From Spirochaetales bacterium (GTDB lineage Bacteria > Spirochaetota > Spirochaetia > Treponematales > Treponemataceae), in the NCBI GenBank assembly GCA_030540405.1, contig JAUNWH010000003.1, forward strand, positions 38,293-98,486: DNA of 60,194 nt, given 5' to 3'. The notes under the pieces were generated by a model, which saw only the letters and a list, made by a program, of their open reading frames with translations, searched no databases and was not told the DNA's origin. Of this stretch, positions 44,160 through 53,329 are shown piece by piece. Position 1 is the first letter of the stretch, and every line of letters starts with the position of its first letter. The translations under genes were made by a program, and so were the position numbers.

Positions 44160-45215
44160 ATGGAAATTTTTGAAGTTGGAATAATTGGAGCGGGTGCCTG
44201 GGGAACAGCTTTGGGAACTGCGATTGCGCGCGGCGGACATAAAGTTCAGCTTTGGGCAATGGAAGAGGACGTTGTTGAGTCTATAAATAATCAGCATGAA
44301 AACAAAAGGTATCTTCCGGGATATGCGCTTGAATCTTCGATGACTGCAAGTTCTGACATAAGGGATGTTGCTGCGGGAAAGCAGTTTTTGATTATGGGAA
44401 GTCCTTCTCTTTACCTTGCTTCTACAATAAAAAAATTTACTGATGTTCCTAATATTGCGGACGGCTCTACAATAATAGGCGCATTGACAAAAGGCTTTGT
44501 TCCTTCTGAATCTGGAGCTCCTGAATTTGTTTTGGATACAATGGAAGAGGCGCTTCCTGAATGCTATAAAAATGCGACAGTATATATTGCCGGCCCTAGC
44601 CACGCCGAGGAAGTTGCTCTTGGAAAAATAACTGGACTCATTGCGGCAAGCCAGCATCATAGAAATGCGGTTCGTATGCGTGATCTTTTGCGCGTAAAAG
44701 GAATCATGGCTTATGCTTCTTTTGATACGATTGGTGTTCAAGTTTGTGCGGCTGCTAAAAATGTGATTGCTGTTGTTTACGGGGCAATGGATGCTCTTGC
44801 TGAAAACAGTCCGATTTTTGGAGACAACACAGAGAGCCTTTTGATGGCGGCAGGACTTAATGAAATTCAGACGCTTGGTTTTGCAATGGGCGCAACTCAT
44901 GCGGCTACGTTTACTTCAATTAGCGGAGTCGGAGATTTGGATGTAACTTGCAAATCGAAATACGGACGCAACAGAAGATTCGGACAGGACTTGATAAAAA
45001 CCGGAATGCTGGATCAGTTCAAAAATCTTGATGATTTGATTGCGAATGTAAAAAAGGTCGGATATTTGCCGGAAGGCGCAATTGCCTGCAAATATGTGCA
45101 TAAAATTATGGAACAGAAAAATCTTAAGCTTCCTATTTGCAATGCCTTGTACAAAGTTCTCAATAAGGAAATCAATGCGGAAGAATGCCTTAAAGAGCTT
45201 TTGCTTAACAGATAG
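44160..45215 (+). CDS. gpsA: Glycerol-3-phosphate dehydrogenase, NAD(P)+
   Basis: A 351-residue enzyme making glycerol-3-phosphate for lipids. IIGAGAWGTALGTAIARGGH binds the nucleotide, IAGPSHAEEVA and AAKNVIAVVYGAMD follow, and the catalytic Lys is in the latter. The start at 44160 (MEIFEVGI) has AAGGG eight bases upstream; a 21-codon upstream reading has no similarity. It lies 25 bases before ffh. Confidence 0.92.
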   Translation: MEIFEVGIIGAGAWGTALGTAIARGGHKVQLWAMEEDVVESINNQHENKRYLPGYALESSMTASSDIRDVAAGKQFLIMGSPSLYLASTIKKFTDVPNIADGSTIIGALTKGFVPSESGAPEFVLDTMEEALPECYKNATVYIAGPSHAEEVALGKITGLIAASQHHRNAVRMRDLLRVKGIMAYASFDTIGVQVCAAAKNVIAVVYGAMDALAENSPIFGDNTESLLMAAGLNEIQTLGFAMGATHAATFTSISGVGDLDVTCKSKYGRNRRFGQDLIKTGMLDQFKNLDDLIANVKKVGYLPEGAIACKYVHKIMEQKNLKLPICNALYKVLNKEINAEECLKELLLNR

Positions 45216-45240
45216 CGATATTTCAAAAACGGAGTAAAAA

Positions 45241-46635
45241 ATGCTTGAAAAAATAACCGGAACTTTCAGCGGAATAATCCGCACTTTGAGCGGAAAATCT
45301 TCAATTACAGAAAAAAACATAGAGGAAACCGTAGAGCAGATAAAAATGGCTCTTTTGGAAGCGGACGTAAATTTGCGTGTTGTCCGCCGGTTTGTAAACA
45401 GTACAATTGAAGAGGCAAAAGGCGAAAAAGTTCTAAAGGCAGTAGATCCAGGCCAGCAGTTTGTAAAAATTATTTATGACAAGCTTGCGGCGATGCTCGG
45501 TGATAAAAAAACTGACCTTGCGTTAAAAGGTCCTGACACTCAGTCTGTAATTCTTTTGCTTGGTCTTCAAGGCGCGGGAAAAACAACTGCGGCACATAAA
45601 CTTGCGGCTCGTCTTAAAAAAGATGGAAGGCGGCCTTTGCTTGTTGCCTGCGACTTGATTCGTCCGGCGGCGGTTGAGCAGCTTTGTGTTCTTGGCGAAA
45701 AAATCGGAGTTCCTGTTTACAAAGAAGACTCAAAAGATGCTGTAAAAGTTGCGGAGCATTCAGTTGATTTTGCAAAGAAAAACGGACTTGATACAATAAT
45801 TGTCGATACAGCCGGACGCCTTCAGATTGATGAAGAAATGATGGCTGAACTTGTTTCTATAAAAAAGAAACTTAATCCTGTGGAAACTGTTCTTGTTGCG
45901 GATTCCATGACTGGTCAGAATGCTGTTGACATTGCAAAAAGTTTTGATGAGCAGCTTGGACTGACCGGCGTTATTCTTACAAAGTTTGATTCAGATGCGC
46001 GTGGCGGTGCGGCTCTTTCTTTGAAGTCGATTACGCAAAAACCGATTCTCTTTATCGGTACTGGTGAAAAAACAGAAGACTTTGAGCCTTTCCATCCAGA
46101 CAGAATTGCAAGTAGAATTCTTGGAATGGGAGATGTTGTTTCACTTGTTGAAAAAGCCCAGGAAACTGTTGATCAGGAGGCCGCTCTTAAAATGCAGAAA
46201 AAAATGCAGCGCAATGAATTTACGTTGCAGGATATGCTTGAGCAGCTTGAGCAAGTTGAAAAAATGGGAAGCATAAAATCGCTTCTTGACATGATGCCTG
46301 GACTTTCTGGACAAATCAGCGAAGAGCAGATCAACAAGGCTGGAATGAAGCATCAAAAAGCTATTATTCAAAGCATGACATATAAAGAGAGAATGAACCA
46401 TTTGATTATAGGTCCTACTCGCCGCAAGAGAATTGCAAAAGGAAGCGGAACAAGTGTTCAGGAAGTAAACAAGCTTATAAAGCAGTTTGAAAAGACAAAG
46501 CTCACAATGAAAAAACTTGCACGCAACCGCGGCGCGCAGGCAAAACTTATGCAGCAAATGGGAGCTATGGGAATGGGCGGCTCTATGCCAAATCTTCCGA
46601 AAGGCTTTAATATGCCAGGCGGATTTAAGTTCTAG
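45241..46635 (+). CDS. ffh: Signal recognition particle GTPase
   Basis: A 464-residue SRP54 protein. The N domain is followed by the G domain (GLQGAGKTT, DTAGRLQIDEEMM, TKFDSDARGG) and a Met-rich M domain (from about 300; QDMLEQLEQVEKMGSIKSLL, SMTYKERMNH and the Gly/Met tail), which binds signal peptides and 4.5S RNA. It targets membrane proteins to the translocon. Its TAG stop shares CTAG with the stop of the convergent gene. Confidence 0.95.
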   Translation: MLEKITGTFSGIIRTLSGKSSITEKNIEETVEQIKMALLEADVNLRVVRRFVNSTIEEAKGEKVLKAVDPGQQFVKIIYDKLAAMLGDKKTDLALKGPDTQSVILLLGLQGAGKTTAAHKLAARLKKDGRRPLLVACDLIRPAAVEQLCVLGEKIGVPVYKEDSKDAVKVAEHSVDFAKKNGLDTIIVDTAGRLQIDEEMMAELVSIKKKLNPVETVLVADSMTGQNAVDIAKSFDEQLGLTGVILTKFDSDARGGAALSLKSITQKPILFIGTGEKTEDFEPFHPDRIASRILGMGDVVSLVEKAQETVDQEAALKMQKKMQRNEFTLQDMLEQLEQVEKMGSIKSLLDMMPGLSGQISEEQINKAGMKHQKAIIQSMTYKERMNHLIIGPTRRKRIAKGSGTSVQEVNKLIKQFEKTKLTMKKLARNRGAQAKLMQQMGAMGMGGSMPNLPKGFNMPGGFKF

Positions 46636-47363
46636 TCCAGGACAATCAGAGATGCTGTTTTTCCATCGGGAGTGTAGCATTTCTGAGGATTTCCTGAGTC
46701 TGGAAAAGAATTTATTCCAGTGTAAAAGGCGTATTCATATTTTCCAGGCGGAAGCGGAATTTCAAACTGATAGATTCCCGGCGCAACTTCGCTCATCTGG
46801 TAAATCCAGCTGTCCCAGTTTGTAAAGTTTCCGCCTACACGAACTTTCTGACCGGATTTTCCTTTGTAGACAAAACGAATTTTTCCGTCGCTGATTTTTT
46901 CAGTTACCTGCGGAATTTCGCGCGACGCATTAAAATGGGAAAGCACAAGATTTGTTTCCCTGCTGAAAACGGTTTCATCATTGAGCGGATCAACTGTCCA
47001 AAGTCCGTCTATAATCAGCCTGTAATTTATTTCAAGAACATTTTTCGGAACTTTCAGAATATAAAAATAAATTGAGCCGGCTTCTTTGTATTCCATGTCT
47101 ATGAATTTTTTTATCTTGAATGAATGGATTGTCTTGAATCCTTCAAAGTCAAATGCGATTCCAATGTGGCGCGCGTTGCTTTTTGATGTGAAAATTGCAT
47201 AGTCGCCTTTGAGATATGGAGAGCCTGCATCTTGAATTGTGTTCACGAGTTCGGCGTAGTCAAGTTCTTCGTCTGTGAGCATGACTTTTGATTCTGCGCA
47301 AAAAAGTTCCGCAGAAGATAAAAAAAGAAAAACTGAAAAAATAGCGCAAAGTAATTTCTTCAT
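46632..47363 (-). CDS. Secreted protein with CBM48/AMPK-type glycogen-binding domain
   Basis: A 243-residue exported protein. Signal peptide (KKLLCAIFSVFLFLSSAELF) first; a middle region of about 120 residues without known family; then a C-terminal E-set domain of the CBM48 type (RVGGNFTNWDSWIYQMSEVA, PPGKYEYAFY, at about 160-243). CBM48 domains bind alpha-glucans and usually accompany GH13 enzymes, but none is present here. It may be a periplasmic alpha-glucan binder or a structural protein. Spirochaete genomes carry such stand-alone proteins with unknown roles. Confidence 0.75.
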   Translation of the reverse strand: MKKLLCAIFSVFLFLSSAELFCAESKVMLTDEELDYAELVNTIQDAGSPYLKGDYAIFTSKSNARHIGIAFDFEGFKTIHSFKIKKFIDMEYKEAGSIYFYILKVPKNVLEINYRLIIDGLWTVDPLNDETVFSRETNLVLSHFNASREIPQVTEKISDGKIRFVYKGKSGQKVRVGGNFTNWDSWIYQMSEVAPGIYQFEIPLPPGKYEYAFYTGINSFPDSGNPQKCYTPDGKTASLIVLD

Positions 47364-47481
47364 ATATGTATTTTCGGAATTTTTTATTTTAAAGTTGAAT
47401 TCTATTTTTTAGCTGAAACTTTGTGAGTTTCTGCGGATTTCAATTTTCTAAACTTGGCGGATTTGTGTGCCGATATTAGAC

Positions 47482-47511
47482 TTGAAACCATGTCGCTTTG
47501 AGGAGTATAAT
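47482..47511 (+). promoter_or_regulatory. Promoter of the acidic TPR gene
   Basis: TTGAAA (47482-47487), 18-base spacer, TATAAT (47506-47511), eight bases, ATG at 47520. AGGAG (47501-47505) precedes the -10 box and is too far upstream to be a ribosome-binding site for a transcript starting near the ATG. Confidence 0.55.
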
Positions 47512-47519
47512 TTTTAACC

Positions 47520-50500
47520 ATGCCAGGACTAAAGCAGCTGCAGCAGTTTAATTCGGATATATTGAATCTCGGTGATGAAGTAAAAATCCGGGCTGCCCGC
47601 GGAGAAAAACCAGTAACAGTAAAAATCCCCAAAGATGTCGCAGACATAGATGATTCTGAAGATTTTATAAACGGACTTCCAGCTCTTTCAGAAGAAGACC
47701 AGGCGCAAGCTGCCGCGGCCGCAGAAGAACGCAAACGTGAAGCAAATGATTTTTCCGACTTTATGGACAGCGATGATTCCGAATCTAGTTCTGAGCAAAA
47801 GCCAGCTGCGATTGAAGAAGAAGCGGTTCCTGATGTTTCAGACCTTTTGCCTTCTGCCGGAGACATGGATTTGTCCGACCTTGACTTGTCTGAATTTGAA
47901 GATAAAAAAGAGCCGGAGCCTGAACCAGAGCCAGAAGAAATTGGAATTGAAGACATGGACTTGGAATCTCTTCTTGCATCCAGCCCAGAACCTCAAGCGC
48001 AAGACGAGCCGCAAATTTCCAATGATGAAAAAAAATCTGAAGAAAGCGAAGAATCTGTAAATCCTGATATTTTTAACATGGATTCTTTTGATGCTGATTC
48101 TGCTTCAAAAAATTCTATTCCTGCTTCAGAGCCGGACGGAACTGCTTTTGATGAGTCGCTTTTTGATATGCCGTCTGAATCTGATTCGAGCCAGGAAAAT
48201 GTTCTGCCGGATCTTGACACCGATTCCCTTGCAGATTCTTTGAGCGGAATTGCCGAAATGGATGTTCCTTCAGCAGATAAAAAGCCAGAAGACAAAGAAG
48301 AAAACTCGCAAGAAATTCCTGCGGATGAAAATTCCTTTGACTTGGGTTCGCTTGATCTTGACAGTTTGAATGATGAAAATTCTTCTGCGCCAAAAACAGA
48401 AAATTTTGATGCGCCTAAAGAAAATATTTCAGAGCCTTCAGCAGAAAATACAGAAACTAAAGCTGACGATTTTTCTGACATTGACTTGCCTGATTTTGAT
48501 ATGCCGTCGGACAATGCGGATTCCTTGCCTGATTTTAATGAAGAAGTTTCTGTGCCGAATTTCGACAAGTCAGAAAATGAAAATACAGAGCAAAATACTT
48601 CCGCTTCGGCCGCAACTGATGGCGAGCTTTTTTCTCCGGAAATGGATGTCCCAGAAGATGAGCCAGTTGAAACTTTTGACACGAGCGACATAAACGACCT
48701 TGACTTTTCGAATCAAGAAGACAGTGGATTTGAGCTTGGCGGAGTTGATTCTGACGGTGATGACGAATTTCATATTCCGGGATTTTCTGACATTGCGACT
48801 GCCGACCTTACAAAAAAGCCAGATGTTGCGACTGCCGATTTTTCCAATGCCGCAGAAGCAAAAGGAACTGAAAAGCCAAAGAACACTTTTACAGATGCGG
48901 AATACAAAAGATTCCAGAAAAATCTTGCGACTTATCCGCTGAATGTAAGAATTGCGCTTGAAGATTTTGTTGTAAAAAATGAATTTACAGATGACGCAAT
49001 TTTTTCAGTTCTTGAAAAAGTTTTAAGAAAAGCACCTGCGCGCCAAGTTGCCTCTGAACTTGAAAAGCTCCTTGATATTTCGCTCGATGTTCCGCGGGAT
49101 TTTGAACGCCGTTCCGCCGCTGAATATGAAGCCTACAAAAAATCAATTGAGTATCAGCTTAAAAACAGAATAATTCCTAGTGCGATTTTTACAACTGCCG
49201 CTGCGATTCTTGTTTTCTGTATTTTTACGCTTACAAACAATTTTATTTACAAACCGGCAAGAGCAAGCAGCCTTTACAAACAGGGATACGCGCTTTTGCA
49301 GGACAATCAGTATCCGCAGTCTGAAAAAAAATTCAATCAGGCTTTGACATATAAACCTGTAAAAAAATGGTTTTTCCGTTTTGCCCAAGGCTACAGAAAT
49401 CACAGGCAGTACGACCGTTCCAGAATGATGTATCGTGCAATTCTTCAGCGTTACAACCATGATAAAAAAGCCGGACTTGAATGGGCGGACATGGAAACTT
49501 CAGGCTTGTACAACTATGAGGAAGGCGAGCGGATTTTAAAGCGTGAAGTTCTTGACTATCACATAAATGATTCGGATGCTTTGCTTGCGTTGGGCGACTT
49601 GTACCTTGAATGGGCTTCGGACAGAAATGCTGAAAAATTTCCTTTAGCAAAAGAACAGTACGATTTGCTGACTCAGCTTTACGGAATCAACGACCTTTAT
49701 CTTTCACGCCAGATGAGATATTTTATCCGCACAGATAATTTGCGCCAAGTTCTTATGTACAAAAATATTCTGATGGGAAAAAAGAATGCCATTTCTTTAA
49801 AGGACTTGATTGAGCTTAGCGGATATATGCTCGACAAGCGTTATGGAAAACTTCGTCCGTCAGAAGAAAATTTAAGGTTCTCTATAGAAGATGTCAGAAA
49901 GCTTTTGGAAACTGCGCTGAAATCTGCGCCGGAAAATTCAGTTGCGCTTTACAATATGGGCCGTTATTTTGTTGAAACTAGAAACGGACGTAATGCTGCA
50001 AAACTTCTTGAGGCTTCTATAAATTCTTTTGAGAATCAGCCAAAGAGAAACCGAAAGGACACTTACAAATACATAAATGCAGTCAGGCTTTTGGGCGAAG
50101 AAATGCGGAATCAGCGTGAGTATCTTACTGCGGAAGAATTGTACGGAAAGGGAATTGAAATTTTTGAGCATGAGCGTGATTCCAGCGGATTTGAAAGCGA
50201 TGAAAATGTTGGAACTTTGTATTCTGATTTGGCGGACTTGGACTATTTTATTTCCGGGGATAATGCGGCTGCTTTAAAGAATTATCAGAATGCGGTAAAC
50301 AACAAGCACGATACTTCATCTGTGCGCTATAGAATTGGATATATTCAGTATCAGAATAGAAATTATCCTGCTGCCTTGGGCTCATTTATAAAAAGCCAGG
50401 ATACAAATGAAAACGACACTCATCTTTTGCTTGCTCTTGCGAACACTTTGAATTTGAGCGGAGACAATTATATTGCGCGCGGATATTACGAAAGGCTTCT

Positions 50501-50858
50501 TTCTATTCTTGATGTTGAACGCGAAAAATATGGAGTTGTGCTTCCGCAGATTCGCGATGACCATGCTGATATTGTCGATACTTACATGAAGGCTTCTAAC
50601 AATCTTGGAGTTACGCTTTCAAGAATTGCATCTGCAACAGGAAACAGCTTGTTGAATGCAAAGTCAATTGTTTGCTTGCAGGAAAGTCTTAGAGCATGGG
50701 ACGCAATGACAAGAAACCAGACAACAATGATAAGGCTTGACGGTTCAAATCTTGCCGAGCAAAATATAAAATACATAACTCGCCCCGTTTCTGGATACGA
50801 ACCTGAAATCTATACAGAAATTCCGCGGATTTTAAATGGAGAGGAAGGACTGGAGTAA
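47520..50858 (+). CDS. Large acidic TPR membrane protein, FlcA-like (flagellar collar)
   Basis: A 1112-residue protein. The first ~445 residues are low-complexity and extremely acidic, with repeated Asp/Glu/Ser motifs (DLDSLNDE, DIDLPDFDMPSD). A folded segment (about 455-545, TYPLNVRIALEDFVVKNEF) precedes one membrane helix (IIPSAIFTTAAAILVFCIF, about 548-570). The rest is a TPR array (SSLYKQGYALLQDNQYPQSE, SVALYNMGRYFVETRNGRNA) that would lie in the periplasm. Topology and TPR layout resemble the spirochaete flagellar collar protein FlcA (Borrelia BB0326), which recruits stators; I assign this by resemblance only. The acidic arm would stay in the cytoplasm. Confidence 0.6.
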   Translation: MPGLKQLQQFNSDILNLGDEVKIRAARGEKPVTVKIPKDVADIDDSEDFINGLPALSEEDQAQAAAAAEERKREANDFSDFMDSDDSESSSEQKPAAIEEEAVPDVSDLLPSAGDMDLSDLDLSEFEDKKEPEPEPEPEEIGIEDMDLESLLASSPEPQAQDEPQISNDEKKSEESEESVNPDIFNMDSFDADSASKNSIPASEPDGTAFDESLFDMPSESDSSQENVLPDLDTDSLADSLSGIAEMDVPSADKKPEDKEENSQEIPADENSFDLGSLDLDSLNDENSSAPKTENFDAPKENISEPSAENTETKADDFSDIDLPDFDMPSDNADSLPDFNEEVSVPNFDKSENENTEQNTSASAATDGELFSPEMDVPEDEPVETFDTSDINDLDFSNQEDSGFELGGVDSDGDDEFHIPGFSDIATADLTKKPDVATADFSNAAEAKGTEKPKNTFTDAEYKRFQKNLATYPLNVRIALEDFVVKNEFTDDAIFSVLEKVLRKAPARQVASELEKLLDISLDVPRDFERRSAAEYEAYKKSIEYQLKNRIIPSAIFTTAAAILVFCIFTLTNNFIYKPARASSLYKQGYALLQDNQYPQSEKKFNQALTYKPVKKWFFRFAQGYRNHRQYDRSRMMYRAILQRYNHDKKAGLEWADMETSGLYNYEEGERILKREVLDYHINDSDALLALGDLYLEWASDRNAEKFPLAKEQYDLLTQLYGINDLYLSRQMRYFIRTDNLRQVLMYKNILMGKKNAISLKDLIELSGYMLDKRYGKLRPSEENLRFSIEDVRKLLETALKSAPENSVALYNMGRYFVETRNGRNAAKLLEASINSFENQPKRNRKDTYKYINAVRLLGEEMRNQREYLTAEELYGKGIEIFEHERDSSGFESDENVGTLYSDLADLDYFISGDNAAALKNYQNAVNNKHDTSSVRYRIGYIQYQNRNYPAALGSFIKSQDTNENDTHLLLALANTLNLSGDNYIARGYYERLLSILDVEREKYGVVLPQIRDDHADIVDTYMKASNNLGVTLSRIASATGNSLLNAKSIVCLQESLRAWDAMTRNQTTMIRLDGSNLAEQNIKYITRPVSGYEPEIYTEIPRILNGEEGLE

Positions 50859-50860
50859 TT

Positions 50861-51511
50861 ATGATGGCTCTTTTCTCAAAAAAATACAGCGGAATAATTT
50901 CTCGCCAAAAAATAATTGGAATTTTAAAAGAGCTTTTCAGAAAGTCTATTCATCTATGCAGTGCGTTTGTTCCGTGTTTTCTTTGGATTGCATATAAGCC
51001 GACTATTGCATGTCTTTTTGCGTTGGTTGCTTTTTATTCTGCTGCGGAAATTTTGCGCCTGAATGGAAAAGAAGTTTTTTTGATTTCTGCTGTAACAGAA
51101 GCCGCTGCTAGAAAACGCGATGAAAACAAATTTGTTCTAGGTCCTGTAACGCTGGTTCTGGGAATTATCTCGAGCGCGATTTTGTGGGAAAAACTTCCGG
51201 CTGCAATCGGAATTTACGCTCTTGCATTTGGAGACGGACTTGCAAGTCTTGCTGGAAAACTTTTTGGAAGAGTTCAGATTCCATTTACAGAAGGAAAAAC
51301 TGTTGCAGGAAGCCTCACTTGTTTTACTGCGATTTTTATTTCTTGCTATCTGGCTTGCTTTTTTATGTTTCAAGGCCAAGCGGACATAACAAAAGTTTCG
51401 CTCATAATTGCAGGAGCCGGAATGCTTATTGAAATTCTTCCGTTAAAGGACTTTGACAATCTTTTTATTCCAGTTTTGCTCGGCGGATTGGCTCAGTATT
51501 TGCTTTGCTAG
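50861..51511 (+). CDS. Dolichol kinase/phosphatidate cytidylyltransferase-like membrane protein
   Basis: A 216-residue integral membrane protein. The family signature is clear: ELFRKSIHLCSAFVP near the N-terminus and FGDGLASLAGKLFGR followed by GKTVAGSLTCF, as in SEC59/VTE5-type CTP-dependent polyprenol or phytol kinases. It would phosphorylate a lipid alcohol at the membrane; the substrate is unknown. It begins two bases after the TPR gene, so they share a transcript. It overlaps the stop of the convergent gene by four bases. Confidence 0.8.
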   Translation: MMALFSKKYSGIISRQKIIGILKELFRKSIHLCSAFVPCFLWIAYKPTIACLFALVAFYSAAEILRLNGKEVFLISAVTEAAARKRDENKFVLGPVTLVLGIISSAILWEKLPAAIGIYALAFGDGLASLAGKLFGRVQIPFTEGKTVAGSLTCFTAIFISCYLACFFMFQGQADITKVSLIIAGAGMLIEILPLKDFDNLFIPVLLGGLAQYLLC

Positions 51512-52338
51512 TTCCAGGTATTTTCCAAATAGTGAACGGTTTTTAAGTAAAGAAAACATCCTGAAACATAAAGAATAACTGCTATAAAAAATTCAAGCCA
51601 GCAGTCTGTGTTGCATAAAAGTCCATAGCCTGCCGCAAGAACTATAACGCCAAATGCCTTTATGTAAATCTCTTTTATTCCTTTTGTGTAAGCTTCTGCC
51701 AAAATTGAAAAAATTGTTACTACAACAATAAAAACTCTTATGACCGCAAAAAATTTTCTAAAGCCCCAAAGAACTGTGCAAGTTGAAGTTGTTATAGTTG
51801 TGTCCATTGGGTAAAAAAATCCGAATGCGCAAGTTGAAGCAAGCAAAATAAAAATATTCCGTTCCGCATTTTGAAGTTCTTCCGCGGAAGAAAAAACTGT
51901 CGCAAAGAAAAGACTCATCGGCGCAAGAAATCTTCCGGCTGCCACAATCCGTCCGATGTAAATTAAAAACAGCGAATTTGTTTTCCAGAATCCAAACATC
52001 GGCAAAAGAATTCTTGCGCTTTCTGTAACGCAGCTGATTATGAATCCGGAAAAAAATAAAATTTCAAGTGAAGGAGTTTTTTCAAATCCTTTGAAGATTG
52101 CAATTGAAAGTGCTGGGGCTGAAAGACTGAATGTAATTATTGCTGCCAGTGATGAATTAAAATTGTACGGACACAATCCGCCTTTTGGAATAAGAACAAA
52201 CGGACGCATCGGGTTTATTGGCGGAACTATTGATTTTGCCGCAGCCGCAATGCAAAGAACTGTAATATTGAACAAAAAAATTATAGCGCTGAATATAAAT
52301 AGAAAAAGAAAAATTCTGTTCTTGTTTTTTAAAGTCAT
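51508..52338 (-). CDS. Polytopic membrane protein of unknown function
   Basis: A 276-residue protein with about seven or eight hydrophobic helices (for example LFLFIFSAIIFLFNITVLCI and IRVFIVVVTIFSILAEAY). I recognise no family. A conserved-looking loop after helix 1 (INPMRPFVLIPKGGLCPYNF) is the only notable feature. It is convergent with the dolichol-kinase-like gene, sharing CTAG at the stops. Function unknown; possibly spirochaete-specific. Confidence 0.65.
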   Translation of the reverse strand: MTLKNKNRIFLFLFIFSAIIFLFNITVLCIAAAAKSIVPPINPMRPFVLIPKGGLCPYNFNSSLAAIITFSLSAPALSIAIFKGFEKTPSLEILFFSGFIISCVTESARILLPMFGFWKTNSLFLIYIGRIVAAGRFLAPMSLFFATVFSSAEELQNAERNIFILLASTCAFGFFYPMDTTITTSTCTVLWGFRKFFAVIRVFIVVVTIFSILAEAYTKGIKEIYIKAFGVIVLAAGYGLLCNTDCWLEFFIAVILYVSGCFLYLKTVHYLENTWN

Positions 52339-52491
52339 GCCTAAAGAATACTCCAGCGGTTTCTTTTTATCAAGGGAAACTGTTTTTCCTTTCCGCGGAA
52401 TTCTTTCCTAAAGATTTATTTTTGCTTGCCGAAAATTTATCTGTGGAAACTTCCAGCATTTTCTTGCGAAGTTTTTTCCGGGAGGAATAAA

Positions 52492-53193
52492 ATGAAAAAG
52501 ATTTTAGTTTGCGCATTTTCTGTTTTTTTTGCTGTGTGCAGTTTATTTGCAGGAGACGCCGCTTCTTTTGACGATATAGGTTTTTCTGAGGACGGAAAAT
52601 ATTATCTTTTTGGCCAGTACGGAAAAACAGATAAAACTTACGAGCCTTGGGCGGAAGTTTACACGGTTGATGTTGCCGCAAATGATTTTGTAAAAGGCGA
52701 AGTTTTCAAGTCAAGAGATTCTTCCTTGGATATTTCAGGAAAAACCGCTTACGAAAATTTAAAGGCAAAATGCAACTGGAAAATTTCAAAGTACAACGCA
52801 AAGCCAGCCGGAGTTGGAACACTTTTATATCTGCGCGAGTCAGAAACAAAATCTCCTACAGAAGAAATTGTGTTCAAGGACTTTGAAGGAATTTCCGACG
52901 TGTCCGGAATTCTTTATCACGTGCGCCTTGTTCCGTCTTTTAATGGAAGCGGAAAAAATTGCCGATCAAAATTTTTTATTGAAGTTCTAAAAAAAGATTC
53001 TTCTGGAAACACAGTTTCTTCTTTTGCTGTTGGAACTCCAGCTTTTGAACGCAAGGGAATTACTGCATATCAGATTGAAAGAATTTTTGCAGATAAATCA
53101 GGAAAAAGCCTTGTCTTCGTTGTAAAGAAAACTCTTGAAGATGACAGTGGAACTTCAATCAGATACATGGTTGAAACTTACCGTATAAAATAA
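52492..53193 (+). CDS. Secreted DUF2259 family protein
   Basis: A 233-residue exported protein. The signal peptide (KKILVCAFSVFFAVCSLFAG) and a strong GGGAGGA fix the start at 52492; an earlier in-frame reading of 22 codons is not supported. The mature N-terminus (FDDIGFSEDGKYYLFGQYGK, then EPWAEVYTVDVAAND) matches the DUF2259 family of predicted secreted proteins common in spirochaetes. The fold looks beta-rich. No function is known. Confidence 0.75.
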   Translation: MKKILVCAFSVFFAVCSLFAGDAASFDDIGFSEDGKYYLFGQYGKTDKTYEPWAEVYTVDVAANDFVKGEVFKSRDSSLDISGKTAYENLKAKCNWKISKYNAKPAGVGTLLYLRESETKSPTEEIVFKDFEGISDVSGILYHVRLVPSFNGSGKNCRSKFFIEVLKKDSSGNTVSSFAVGTPAFERKGITAYQIERIFADKSGKSLVFVVKKTLEDDSGTSIRYMVETYRIK

Positions 53194-53225
53194 TTTTCTT
53201 TCTTACATAAACCTCCTTCGTTTTT

Positions 53226-53257
53226 GGCCTTCTGTTTTTCAGAAGGTCGTTTTTTTT
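53226..53257 (+). terminator. Terminator after the DUF2259 gene
   Basis: GGCCTTCTG, loop TTTTT, CAGAAGGTC (nine pairs, one G-U), G, then eight T. Confidence 0.9.
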
Positions 53258-53329
53258 GCTTTAATTTTTTCATTGTAGCAAACTTGCAAAAATGCTAAAC
53301 TTTTCAAAAATTGAACAGAGGAAATCAAA

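Noticed and set aside
46969..46982. A GAAAACGGTTTC core like the mannan LacI operator.
   Set aside because: It lies deep inside the CBM48 protein's coding sequence with no promoter beside it, so it is probably chance.
52374..52390. GGGAAACTGTTTTTCC, similar to the LacI operator, between a membrane protein gene and the DUF2259 gene.
   Set aside because: The half-site spacing differs by one base, there is no clear promoter next to it, and neither gene relates to sugar use.
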